Of a DNA stretch of 35,513 nt, positions 1 to 8,643 are shown piece after piece (positions within the stretch are counted from its first letter, which is position 1; each line of letters begins with the position of its first letter). The notes below the pieces were generated by a model, which ran no database searches, was not told the DNA's origin, and saw nothing but the letters and a program-made list of their open reading frames with translations. The position numbers were made by a program, and so were the translations under genes. Source of the stretch: Gammaproteobacteria bacterium bin55 (GTDB taxonomy: Bacteria > Pseudomonadota > Gammaproteobacteria > Pseudomonadales > Azotimanducaceae); assembly GCA_002238665.1 (NCBI GenBank), contig MPMU01000018.1, forward strand, positions 1 through 35,513, in the 5' to 3' direction.

Positions 1-349
1 TCACCTTCATCATGGCTCTGGATACCTTCGCGGAGCAATATGTGAATGAAAACAACCTTGCGATCATGATGAAACCAAGTCCTATCAAATAGGCCGTAGC
101 TCCTTCACTGAACTCAGAGTTGCTGTCGACATTGACCCTGCTTGTGACTAGCTTATTTGCTACTTTCCGTCTGTCATCTTCGTTTTTTGAAGTACTTTCT
201 TTGTAAGTCTAGAACGTATGGATTCGTTCCCTTTTATAACTTGAGAAAAAACGCAATTACCCGATAATCGCGCTCTGAGGGAGCGGGACTATACCTTCTT
301 AGCAAACGTGAGTTCTTGAGGTGAACTAGCACGCATCCCATAGGCTGGT

Positions 350-1678
350 CTAGCGATTGTAGGTGAGAGGTTTTCCTATTGAGTTTGAACGGAACAGACC
401 GTTACTGAACTTTAACTCACCATTGACTATGGTGTGCGTGACCCTAGTTGAGAAAGTGACACCCCCAAAGGGTGTCCACTGACACTTCGCGTAGACGGGC
501 TCGTCGTCTACTACCGTAGGAGTGCCATGATCGATGACTACGACATCTGCAAAGTAGCCCTCTCTCAGATACCCACGATTTTGAACTTGATAGAGCTCTG
601 CAGGTGCATGTGAGGTCTTTTGCACCGCTTTTTCCAAGGGGATGATCCCTAGTTTTACACCTTCCATAACAGCCGTTAATGCGTATTCGACCAAGGGCAG
701 ACCTGCCGGTGCATCCATGAATGGTAGATTCTTCTCATCTAATGTGTGAGGAGCGTGATCGGTTGCTATGACATCAATACGATCCTCTAAGAGAGCTTGT
801 TGAACAGCTAGCTGGTCTGCTCGCTTCTTAATCGCGGGATTGCATTTGATCAAGCTGCCTTTCGATGCATACCACGACTCATTAAAAAACAAATGGTGTA
901 CACAGACTTCGGCAGTTATTCGCTTCCCAGATAGTTTGCCAGGTTCAAAGAGGTCCATTTCTCGCGCGGTAGTCAGATGTAGCACATGGAGTTTTGATCC
1001 ATGACGTTTTGCAAGTTCAACGGCAAGCGAAGATGACTTGTAGCAAGCTTCAGCTGAGCGGATGTTTGGATGTTCAGACGCAGGTACCTCATCGCCCCAC
1101 TTTTCTCGTGCCTTGGCTTCGTTTTCAAGTATTGTTGGCGTGTCTTCGCAGTGAGTCGCGATCAAAATCGGACTTGAAGCGAAGATGTCGTTCAAGGTAG
1201 CTTCATTGTCTACCAACATATTGCCGGTAGAAGCACCCATAAACACTTTGACGCCACAGGCTTTATGTATGTCTACTGACTTAATTTCTTCAATGTTGTC
1301 ATTCGTCGCCCCAAGGTAGAACCCATAGTTAGCGAAGGAATGTTGTGCAGCCCTATCATGCTTTTTTTGGAGTTCTGAAGCATTGACAGTTTGTGGAATG
1401 CAATTAGGCATTTCCATGTAGCTGGTGATGCCACCTGCCACGGCCGCTCGGGATTCAGTAGCGATAGTAGCTTTGTGTTCAAAACCCGGCTCACGAAAGT
1501 GAACCTGATCGTCAATCATTCCAGGGATGACCCAAGCACCATCTACATCAATTTCGATATTGCCGCTCGCATTACCGCCGACTTGCTCAATGCGTTCACC
1601 GGAGATTCCGAGATCTCCTTCTATCTGCTCGCCTTCATTGACTAGCAAAGCATTCTTCAGGACTAGGTCGTGTGGCAA
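350..1678 (-). CDS. pyrC: dihydroorotase (amidohydrolase family)
   Basis: 442 aa ORF; motifs DDQVHFREPG, MEMPNCIPQT, GVKVFMGASTGNM and IATDHAPH are typical of dihydroorotase/allantoinase-type amidohydrolases. Confidence 0.88.
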   Translation of the reverse strand: MPHDLVLKNALLVNEGEQIEGDLGISGERIEQVGGNASGNIEIDVDGAWVIPGMIDDQVHFREPGFEHKATIATESRAAVAGGITSYMEMPNCIPQTVNASELQKKHDRAAQHSFANYGFYLGATNDNIEEIKSVDIHKACGVKVFMGASTGNMLVDNEATLNDIFASSPILIATHCEDTPTILENEAKAREKWGDEVPASEHPNIRSAEACYKSSSLAVELAKRHGSKLHVLHLTTAREMDLFEPGKLSGKRITAEVCVHHLFFNESWYASKGSLIKCNPAIKKRADQLAVQQALLEDRIDVIATDHAPHTLDEKNLPFMDAPAGLPLVEYALTAVMEGVKLGIIPLEKAVQKTSHAPAELYQVQNRGYLREGYFADVVVIDHGTPTVVDDEPVYAKCQWTPFGGVTFSTRVTHTIVNGELKFSNGLFRSNSIGKPLTYNR

Positions 1679-1953
1679 GATGGATTCCAGAATTGCTTAT
1701 TAAAGGATTGTATTGTGAATTTCTTTCAACAGGTGGACGATTGGGTTTTGAGAAGTAGCCAGATCCCATACCACAAGACAAGTCGGTTTTGTAGCAGACG
1801 AGAAACTGTCACAGAGAACGAAACTTCCTGGAGCTGATGTAGCATAGCTTGAGTGAGCATGCCGGGTATCCAGTCTACAGCTTCCGGTTTTTGCAGACCT
1901 GCAAACGATAATTCTCCTGTCGAATTTCAAACATCAAGTGACAAGGAAAGGAC

Positions 1954-2574
1954 TTGAACAATCAAGATGTCAGTTCATTGGGTCAAAACCATCTGAAATC
2001 GCAGTTCCCAAAATTAGACTCTCTCTTTGATTCTGTGGGACCTCTCACTTACCCGGAAGCACCGGATATACACTTGCTCGACGCGATTGCGCGAGTTGTC
2101 AACTCTCAAATGTTGTCAACACACGCTGCGAAAGCGATATTGGATCGTCTGGAACAGGAGAGAAAAGCTACAAATGCAGAACTGCTCGTGGAACTGTCTG
2201 ACGAGAAACTTCGAGCATGTGGTTGGAGCCGAAGCAAAGTAAAAACCCTTCGACTATTTGCAGAAAGTTACAGGCTAGACTCGGAAAGATTCGAACGATG
2301 GCGAAGCTTGCCATTTGAAGAATTGGAACCAGAGGTCAAGTCATGTTGGGGAATCTCAACATGGACAGCTGAAATGCTCGCAATCTTCTATTTCAACAAT
2401 CGCGATGTCTTTCCGAAGTTTGATTTAGCGATCAATCGAGCAGTCGAACGCTTCAGCAAGATTGACACGCAATTTGAGCCTGCTCGAGCTTCACCACACC
2501 AGACACTATTAGCAATGTATATGTGGGCGAGCTATCGCACCGACTATTGGGAAACAGCAAAAGAGAACTTTTAG
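1954..2574 (+). CDS. HhH-GPD DNA glycosylase, AlkA-like (DNA-3-methyladenine glycosylase II family)
   Basis: 206 aa; VNSQMLSTHAAKAILDRL, CWGISTWTAEMLAIFYFNNRDVFPKFDLAINRAV (HhH and catalytic Asp region), C-terminal WASYRTDYW. Confidence 0.8.
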   Translation: MNNQDVSSLGQNHLKSQFPKLDSLFDSVGPLTYPEAPDIHLLDAIARVVNSQMLSTHAAKAILDRLEQERKATNAELLVELSDEKLRACGWSRSKVKTLRLFAESYRLDSERFERWRSLPFEELEPEVKSCWGISTWTAEMLAIFYFNNRDVFPKFDLAINRAVERFSKIDTQFEPARASPHQTLLAMYMWASYRTDYWETAKENF

Positions 2575-2647
2575 CTCAACTGCAACGTAACACGGGTAGC
2601 AAGTTATCATTTTTACCTGCCGAAAATCACAAATTGGAAGGAGTTCT

Positions 2648-3517
2648 GTGAGCATGAAGCATGCGCATGTCCGATACATGGATAGGACTAGACAATACTA
2701 CGAGGCACAGGGATTCGAGAAACCTTATGCTTGGGCGAACTATGAAGATGTTCCGTTTACGCAACCCAAATCTCGTCTGTCAGAAATGCGTCTTGCGGTC
2801 ATTACGACTGGTGCGTTGTACGACCGTCAGCAGTCTGATCCACGGTTTGTTGATTCCGGCTCAATTCACGATCTACCGAACCATCTCTTTGCAAATGATC
2901 TCGCTTGGGATAAAGATGCGACACACCTAAACGATCTAGGATCGTACTTACCGATTGATGTGCTCCAGGATCTCGTTGACGAAGGCGAATTAGGCTCGAT
3001 AGCACCGCGATTCCACAGCGTGCCTACTGAATACAGCCAGAGAAGAACCAAGGAAGTCGATGCACCTGAAGTACTGAAGAGATGCGTTGAAGACGGCTCT
3101 GATATTGCACTCTTGATACCGTTGTGACCAGTCTGTCACCAAACAGTTAGTTTGGTTGCTCGTCATCTAGAATCTAACGGTATACCCTGTGTAGTTTTAG
3201 GTTCTGCACGCGATATCGTGGAGTACTGCAAAGTGTCGCGTTTCTACTTCGTCGATTACCCTTTAGGTAATCCTTGTGGTGTACCCTATAACCGATCAGA
3301 ACAGACTGAAATAGTGCGCTCTGCACTTGAGCTATTTTCCGTCCCCGCACCGACTGGTACTGTGTTTGCTCCATATGAATGGCCTAGAGGCCAAGACTGG
3401 CGCGAAAACTACATGCGAGTACTGCCTGAGGATGTAGAAAGGCTCAGGGCGGCGGGTGAGAGAAGAAAACTCGAACGGCAGAAACTTCGTGATATAGGGC
3501 AAGTTCGCAAAGATTAA
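2648..3517 (+). CDS. GrdB/PrdB-like glycine/betaine/proline reductase selenoprotein-B family protein; in-frame UGA (3125-3127) probably decoded as selenocysteine
   Basis: The two listed ORFs 2648..3127 and 3152..3517 share one reading frame separated only by a TGA; the joined protein reads ...SDIALLIPL-U-PVCHQTVSLVARHLESNGIPCVVLGSARD..., giving a UxxC motif. GTG start with upstream GGAAGGAG. Confidence 0.8.
3138..3156 (+). promoter_or_regulatory. candidate bacterial SECIS-like hairpin downstream of the in-frame UGA
   Basis: ACCAAAC (3138-3144) / loop AGTTA (3145-3149) / GTTTGGT (3150-3156): perfect 7-bp stem, 5-nt loop with G at loop position 2, 19 nt past the UGA. Confidence 0.6.
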
Positions 3518-3535
3518 CAGAGGGGTCATGTTCTT

Positions 3536-4990
3536 ATGACTCAAGCATTAGCGTTACAGCAACTTAGTTCCGCGCTCCCTCCGGATCGGTTGATTAGCAA
3601 GGAATTTGCCAAGAGACCTTACGAAACTGACGGTTTAACGGCCTATCGTGAAGTGCCTTGGCTGGTAGCATTGCCTCGAAACACGAACGAAGTCAGACAG
3701 ATATTGCGCATCTGTAATGAATGTTCAGTCCCAGTGGTTACACGAGGAGCTGGTACTGGTCTATCCGGTGGTGCGCGGCCATTAAAAGAAGGGTTGCTTC
3801 TTGTCCTGTCAAGGATGAAGAGGATACTTGAGGTGGATTTCGATGCTTGTACCGCAACGGTTGAACCTGGAGTCACCAATCTCTCCATCTCACAGGAGGT
3901 TCAGCCCTATGGCCTCTACTATGCGCCAGACCCTTCTTCTCAAATAGCCTGCTCTATAGGCGGTAATGTAGCGGAAAATTCAGGTGGGGTTCATTGTCTC
4001 AAGTATGGGCTGACTCTGCACAACGTGACAGGCTTAGTCGTTCAAACAATTGATGGAGATGAACTCGTTCTTGGCGGTAAAAGCTACGAGTCGCCCGGTC
4101 TCGATTTACTTCCTTTGATCACTGGTTCCGAGGGACTGTTGGGCGTTGTCACACAGGTAACCGTTAAGTTACTCCCGCAACCTACGAATCAAGCTGTGCT
4201 ATTAGGCGCGTTTGATTCCATCGAATCTGCCGGAAATTGCGTATCTGCGATTATTGCGACTGGAATAATTCCAGCTGCCTTAGAGATGATGGACTCCCTA
4301 GCGATAAAGGCATCGGAGGAATTTGCACATTGTGGGTATCCAATTGACGCAGAAGCAATTTTGTTATGTGAGCTTGACGGAACTAAAACGACTTTAGATC
4401 AAGATCTCGTACGGATTCGAGAAGTCTTGGATGATTACGACGTGAAGGATTTTCAGATTGCTACCGATGCTGAATCTCGGGAATTACTTTGGCGGGGTCG
4501 AAAGTCTGCATTTCCAGCCGCTGGCAGAATTGCAACAGATTATTACTGCATGGATGGGACCATTCCGAGAAAACACATTGGCTATGTGTTGCGTACGATC
4601 AAGGAACTCGGCGAATCCTATGGACTAGGTGTAGCCAACGTCTTCCATGCTGGCGACGGAAATCTACATCCGTTGATTCTGTACGATGCGTCGAAACCCG
4701 ATGAAATAGAGCGATCCGAACAGTTTGGCATGGACATTCTGAATTTGTGCGTGAAGGTGGGAGGAACCGTTACAGGGGAACACGGCATAGGGGTTGAAAA
4801 GCTGGACGCGGCGTGCTCGCAATTTACCGATCATGAGTTAGAGCAGTTTTTCAGAGTCAAGCAAGCGTTTGATCGACAAGGCATTATGAATCCTGGAAAG
4901 GCTATCCCAACGCTCACTCGATGCTCAGAGTTAGGCGGTATGCATGTACACAATGGAGAGGTTCCATTTCCGGAGATTCCTAGGTTTTGA
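3536..4990 (+). CDS. glcD: glycolate oxidase subunit GlcD (FAD-linked oxidase)
   Basis: 484 aa; VTRGAGTGLSGGA FAD-binding motif, GNVAENSGGVHCLKYGLT, VFHAGDGNLHPLI, TGEHGIGVEK; followed by glcE and glcF. Confidence 0.93.
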   Translation: MTQALALQQLSSALPPDRLISKEFAKRPYETDGLTAYREVPWLVALPRNTNEVRQILRICNECSVPVVTRGAGTGLSGGARPLKEGLLLVLSRMKRILEVDFDACTATVEPGVTNLSISQEVQPYGLYYAPDPSSQIACSIGGNVAENSGGVHCLKYGLTLHNVTGLVVQTIDGDELVLGGKSYESPGLDLLPLITGSEGLLGVVTQVTVKLLPQPTNQAVLLGAFDSIESAGNCVSAIIATGIIPAALEMMDSLAIKASEEFAHCGYPIDAEAILLCELDGTKTTLDQDLVRIREVLDDYDVKDFQIATDAESRELLWRGRKSAFPAAGRIATDYYCMDGTIPRKHIGYVLRTIKELGESYGLGVANVFHAGDGNLHPLILYDASKPDEIERSEQFGMDILNLCVKVGGTVTGEHGIGVEKLDAACSQFTDHELEQFFRVKQAFDRQGIMNPGKAIPTLTRCSELGGMHVHNGEVPFPEIPRF

Positions 4991-6006
4991 TTAGGGATCA
5001 TGACGATTCAGAACGGCTTGTTGAGACCATCGCAAGAGCGAATGAACAATCAAATCAAGTATTGATCCGCGGCCACGGGAGTAAGAGATTTCTCACTGGG
5101 GACTTTGTTGGAAATGCATTACAAACCCAGGACCACACGGGAATTCTCTCCTACGAACCAGAGGAACTGGTGGTTACAGTCAGATCAGGTACATCGCTCG
5201 AAACCGTTCGTAATCTGCTGGCAAGTCAGAACCAGATGTTGCCTTTTGACCCACCGTCTTTTGGCGGTGCTGGAACAGTAGGCGGTGCAATCGCATCTGG
5301 ATTTTCCGGCCCAAGTCGACCGTGGAATGGGTCACTTAGGGATTCCTTGCTAGGCATAGAAATGGTCAATGGCTTGGGTCAGAGGCTCAAGTTCGGCGGT
5401 CAAGTAATGAAGAACGTTGCGGGATTCGATCTTTCACGACTCATGGCAGGTTCATTCGGTACTTTGGGACTTATCCTGAGTGCGAGTTTTAAGGTTATAC
5501 CGAAGCCGAGAGTGGAGATTTCTTTTGCGGCGGATATTAGTCCCGAGGATGCATCCGCGTGTTATCGCAAGATTCTGCAACTCTCCAATCATGTTCGTGG
5601 CTCCTACTATGATCAGAAGAGGATGTACTTGCTGGCAACCGACGTGGAGGCAATGAAGTCATTGGACTTACCAGAATTTAAGCCTCACAGCGAGATCGAC
5701 CGTAGTTTTTGGAACGATATACGAGATCACAAGACCGAGTGGTTTTCGAACTCTGAGAAGGTTGTGCGCATTGTCTTGCCTAGAGGTCAGCAACTGCCTC
5801 CAGCACTCAGAGAACACTCCGTAGAGGAATGGCATGGTACATTGGCGTGGTACTCTGGTAACCAAGACCTGACCGAGCTACTTCCACAAACAAAAATTAC
5901 GAACTTTCGTGGAATAAGCAAACGTCGTTCATTGCCTTCGATCATGATTCGCTTGCAGAATGCGTTTGATCCGAATGGTGTATTTGCTAACCATTTTGTG
6001 ATCTAG
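4987..6006 (+). CDS. glcE: glycolate oxidase subunit GlcE
   Basis: 339 aa; LIRGHGSKRF, PPSFGGAGTVGGAIASGFSGPSRPWNGSLRDSLLG, GGQVMKNVAGFDLSRLMAGSFGTLG; TTG start overlaps the glcD stop (TTGA). Confidence 0.9.
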   Translation: MIRDHDDSERLVETIARANEQSNQVLIRGHGSKRFLTGDFVGNALQTQDHTGILSYEPEELVVTVRSGTSLETVRNLLASQNQMLPFDPPSFGGAGTVGGAIASGFSGPSRPWNGSLRDSLLGIEMVNGLGQRLKFGGQVMKNVAGFDLSRLMAGSFGTLGLILSASFKVIPKPRVEISFAADISPEDASACYRKILQLSNHVRGSYYDQKRMYLLATDVEAMKSLDLPEFKPHSEIDRSFWNDIRDHKTEWFSNSEKVVRIVLPRGQQLPPALREHSVEEWHGTLAWYSGNQDLTELLPQTKITNFRGISKRRSLPSIMIRLQNAFDPNGVFANHFVI

Positions 6007-7167
6007 ATGCAGACTCAATTCAGCGCGAGCTTTCTAGCTACAGAGGAAGGTCGTGAAGCCGACAGAATTCTCCGTAAGTGTGTTCACTGCGGATTTTGTA
6101 ACACTACTTGCCCTACGTATCAGCTACTTGGGGATGAACTGGATGGTCCTCGTGGCCGGATCTATTTGGTCAAGGAGTTACTAGAAACCGAACAGAATAT
6201 CGATGTAACAAAGTTCCACTTAGATCGGTGCCTGACTTGCAAAAGTTGTGAAACAACCTGTCCTTCCGGTGTTGAGTACAGTCAACTAGCGGAGATTGCA
6301 AGAGTCGTTATAGCAGAGCACGGGCCGCCTAAAAAGCTCTTGGAAAAGCTGGTGTTATGGATCACACCAAAATATCAATTATTTAGGAAGCTCGTAAGAC
6401 TAGGCCGACTGTTTAGAACATTTGCACCGCGTACTTTTAGACCATTTTTACGTAATAAACCCACCCGGAAAACTATTCGAACGTCAACCAGCAGTAGTGT
6501 GGTTCTGTTACAAGGATGCGTTCAGCGAGCAATGACCCCAGATGTGGTAGACCATCTCCAAAAACTACTCCAAAGTAGGGGAGTAGCTGTTAGTACGGTG
6601 GATAACGAGTCCTGTTGCGGAGGTCTACATTTACATTCTGGTGAACGCAATAGAGCGCACGAATTGATGACTGAGTGCTTGCAGACCTTAGAGTCAAATG
6701 AGAGCAAGCAATATATATCCTCAGCTAGCGGATGTGGTGCGGTACTTAAGGACTATGGTAGAGTATTGAAAACTGAAGAAGCTACAGAGTTTGCAAATCA
6801 GGTTCAAGATGTCTCAGAGTACCTCAGTCAGTTTGAGTTCTCTCGAGGCTCAAATTACCTGAAAGTCGCTCTGCATATTCCTTGCTCATTACAACATGGG
6901 TTACGAACGCACAAATCTATAGCTCCCTTACTTGAGGGCGCAGGTTACGTGCTCGTTCCGACTTCAAACGATCATTTATGTTGTGGATCTGCCGGCACTT
7001 ACTCGTTGTTTCAATCCGAACTTGCAAAAGATTTGCTGAGTCGGAAGGTCGAAGATCTCTCCGCAGATTCGCCCGATGTCATAGCTACGGCAAATGTGGG
7101 ATGCCAGCTACATTTAGCGGGTGGTACCAAGACCCCTGTGGTTCATTGGTTGTCGTTATTAGCTTGA
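6007..7167 (+). CDS. glcF: glycolate oxidase iron-sulfur subunit GlcF
   Basis: 386 aa; two CxxCxxCxxxCP clusters (CVHCGFCNTTCP, CLTCKSCETTCP) and CCG motifs (ESCCGG, HLCCGSAGTYS). Confidence 0.93.
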   Translation: MQTQFSASFLATEEGREADRILRKCVHCGFCNTTCPTYQLLGDELDGPRGRIYLVKELLETEQNIDVTKFHLDRCLTCKSCETTCPSGVEYSQLAEIARVVIAEHGPPKKLLEKLVLWITPKYQLFRKLVRLGRLFRTFAPRTFRPFLRNKPTRKTIRTSTSSSVVLLQGCVQRAMTPDVVDHLQKLLQSRGVAVSTVDNESCCGGLHLHSGERNRAHELMTECLQTLESNESKQYISSASGCGAVLKDYGRVLKTEEATEFANQVQDVSEYLSQFEFSRGSNYLKVALHIPCSLQHGLRTHKSIAPLLEGAGYVLVPTSNDHLCCGSAGTYSLFQSELAKDLLSRKVEDLSADSPDVIATANVGCQLHLAGGTKTPVVHWLSLLA

Positions 7168-8081
7168 GTATCCTCAGACGTTTCAGGATCCTCGGTCACT
7201 TGAGCTTTGGTATCCTCAGTCACCTCAGCTTCAGTGTCTGATTCGGCTGTTTCAGGTTCAGTGTCTGATTCGGCTGTTTCAGGTTCTGTTTCGTCGGCTA
7301 TGTCAGACATTTCTTCGTTTTCCTCGGTAACACTGGATTCCTCGGATTCCGCCGCGCTATCAGGTAACGCGTCTTCTTCGTCTGAAGCTTCCTCAGAATC
7401 CTCTTCAGGTTCAGGGCTCAAATCAGGCGGTTCTCTACCAGCCAGTATTTCACTGACGAGATAATCCACGGTTGAAACAGCTTCCTTGCGACCTTGGCTG
7501 ACGAATACGCCATATTTGTTGCCTACGAGTACGAATGGCACTGAACTTACACCGATATCCTGAATTCGCTCCTGTCGAGTTCGAGCTAAACGATCAATAC
7601 GGTCGCCGCCATAGAGCGTTAGAAACTGGTCTTTGGTCATACCCGAACCGTCGACGAACTCTGCAACCGCTTCGGAAGTTAGAAAAACTCTTCCACGATC
7701 TTGGAGCTCACGAAATATCCTCTCCCGGTTTTCCTCAAGTACACCTCTCGCGTCGAGAGTGAGAAAGGACCTCGCAAGTATTTCTTCAGTGCGAGTAAAC
7801 GCCACATGCGACTGTATGAACTCCACACCTTCTGGCAGATCTTCTGCCCAATCCAGTATCAGAGGATCGAAACTTCGACAATGCGGACAGCTGAACGTGA
7901 AGAACATCTCTACAGAAACGGGATCAGTTTCTAGGGCCCTTTCCAGCGTGATATACCTTTCAGGTTCTTCACCAAACGAAGGCAGCCAATCAAACGTATA
8001 TAGGAGACTATATCCCAACACGATTACAACAATGGTAGCGATGCTACCAAGGATTATTTTTCGAAGTTTATCTACTTTCAA
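7143..8081 (-). CDS. membrane-anchored DsbA-like thiol:disulfide oxidoreductase with long acidic C-terminal tail
   Basis: N-terminal hydrophobic segment IILGSIATIVVIVLGYSLLYTF; MFFTFSCPHCRSFDPLI (CPHC), SVPFVLVGNKYGV (cis-Pro region); C-terminus rich in E/D/S/T. Confidence 0.85.
   Translation of the reverse strand: MKVDKLRKIILGSIATIVVIVLGYSLLYTFDWLPSFGEEPERYITLERALETDPVSVEMFFTFSCPHCRSFDPLILDWAEDLPEGVEFIQSHVAFTRTEEILARSFLTLDARGVLEENRERIFRELQDRGRVFLTSEAVAEFVDGSGMTKDQFLTLYGGDRIDRLARTRQERIQDIGVSSVPFVLVGNKYGVFVSQGRKEAVSTVDYLVSEILAGREPPDLSPEPEEDSEEASDEEDALPDSAAESEESSVTEENEEMSDIADETEPETAESDTEPETAESDTEAEVTEDTKAQVTEDPETSEDTQANNDNQ
7231..7286 (-). repeat. 27-bp tandem repeat (two exact copies) in the acidic tail of the DsbA-like gene
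   Basis: cagtgtctgattcggctgtttcaggtt at 7232-7258 and 7259-7285; encodes the repeated ETAESDTEP. Confidence 0.95.
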
Positions 8082-8373
8082 CGAGGTGAATCTAGAGCGA
8101 GTTATTGAACGGAAATGCTTATTTTAAGTAGGAAATACGCGTCTAGGTTAACCATTGAGAATTGCCAAAAAAGCGCGTTAATTGAGTTGGTAAGATCGAC
8201 TGAATCTGATCCAGATCACAAATTTTGTCGATTAATCTCTGTAATCGCTGTCTATGTCCTTTCCAGGTTCGGGGAAAAGAAGGCATTTTTTGTATTTAAT
8301 TGTTTCGCTCTTTGTCTGGAAACCCAGAGAAAAAGCCTACATCTCACATCAATTAGACATATGAGGTTCGAAA

Positions 8374-8643
8374 CTGACTGAACTGACCCTGTTTCAAGAT
8401 CCAACCTGCCCATTTTGCCAACGTGTACTGCATTTCATGCGGCAGAAGGGAATGAACTTGCCCATGCGCGATACTCTACAGGATCTTGAAGCATACAAAG
8501 AACTATTTCGAGGTGGTGGGCGAGGGATGGTGCCATGCCTGAAAATTGACCATGGCGATGACAATGTAGAGTGGCTCTATGAGTCCTTGGACATTATGAA
8601 GTATCTCGACCAGAACATGAGCTCATCACGCAAGTCCGGCTGA
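8374..8643 (+). CDS. glutaredoxin-like protein; start codon uncertain
   Basis: Open frame from a TGA at 8362-8364 to 8643 reads KLTELTLFQDPTCPFCQRVLHFMRQKGMNLPMRDTLQDLEAYKELFRGGGRGMVPCLKIDH...; CPFC motif lies upstream of the first ATG (8437); GAGG (8363-8366) sits 7 nt before a CTG at 8374. Confidence 0.65.
   Translation: MTELTLFQDPTCPFCQRVLHFMRQKGMNLPMRDTLQDLEAYKELFRGGGRGMVPCLKIDHGDDNVEWLYESLDIMKYLDQNMSSSRKSG

Noticed and set aside
3-92. Partial plus-strand frame TFIMALDTFAEQYVNENNLAIMMKPSPIK* at the window edge, and a competing minus-strand hydrophobic frame (AYLIGLGFIMIARLFSF)
   Set aside because: Too short and ambiguous at the edge to decide which strand, if either, is coding.
458-476. 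Perfect hairpin GACACCC-CCAAA-GGGTGTC
   Set aside because: Lies inside the pyrC coding region with no following T-run on either strand; no support as terminator or regulatory site.
1700-1930. 76-aa minus ORF between pyrC and the DNA glycosylase
   Set aside because: No recognisable family or start context; likely intergenic.
3125-3127. TGA as an ordinary nonsense mutation making the GrdB-like gene a pseudogene
   Set aside because: Frame continues cleanly for 130 codons, UGA falls at the redox UxxC position and a SECIS-like hairpin follows; still not proven without sel genes.
7207-7464. Serine-rich plus-strand ORF
   Set aside because: Antisense shadow of the acidic E/S/D repeat tail of the DsbA-like gene.
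8115-8381. 88-aa ORF
   Set aside because: No recognisable motifs, low-complexity codon pattern, not supported as coding; its last codons merely overlap the glutaredoxin leader.
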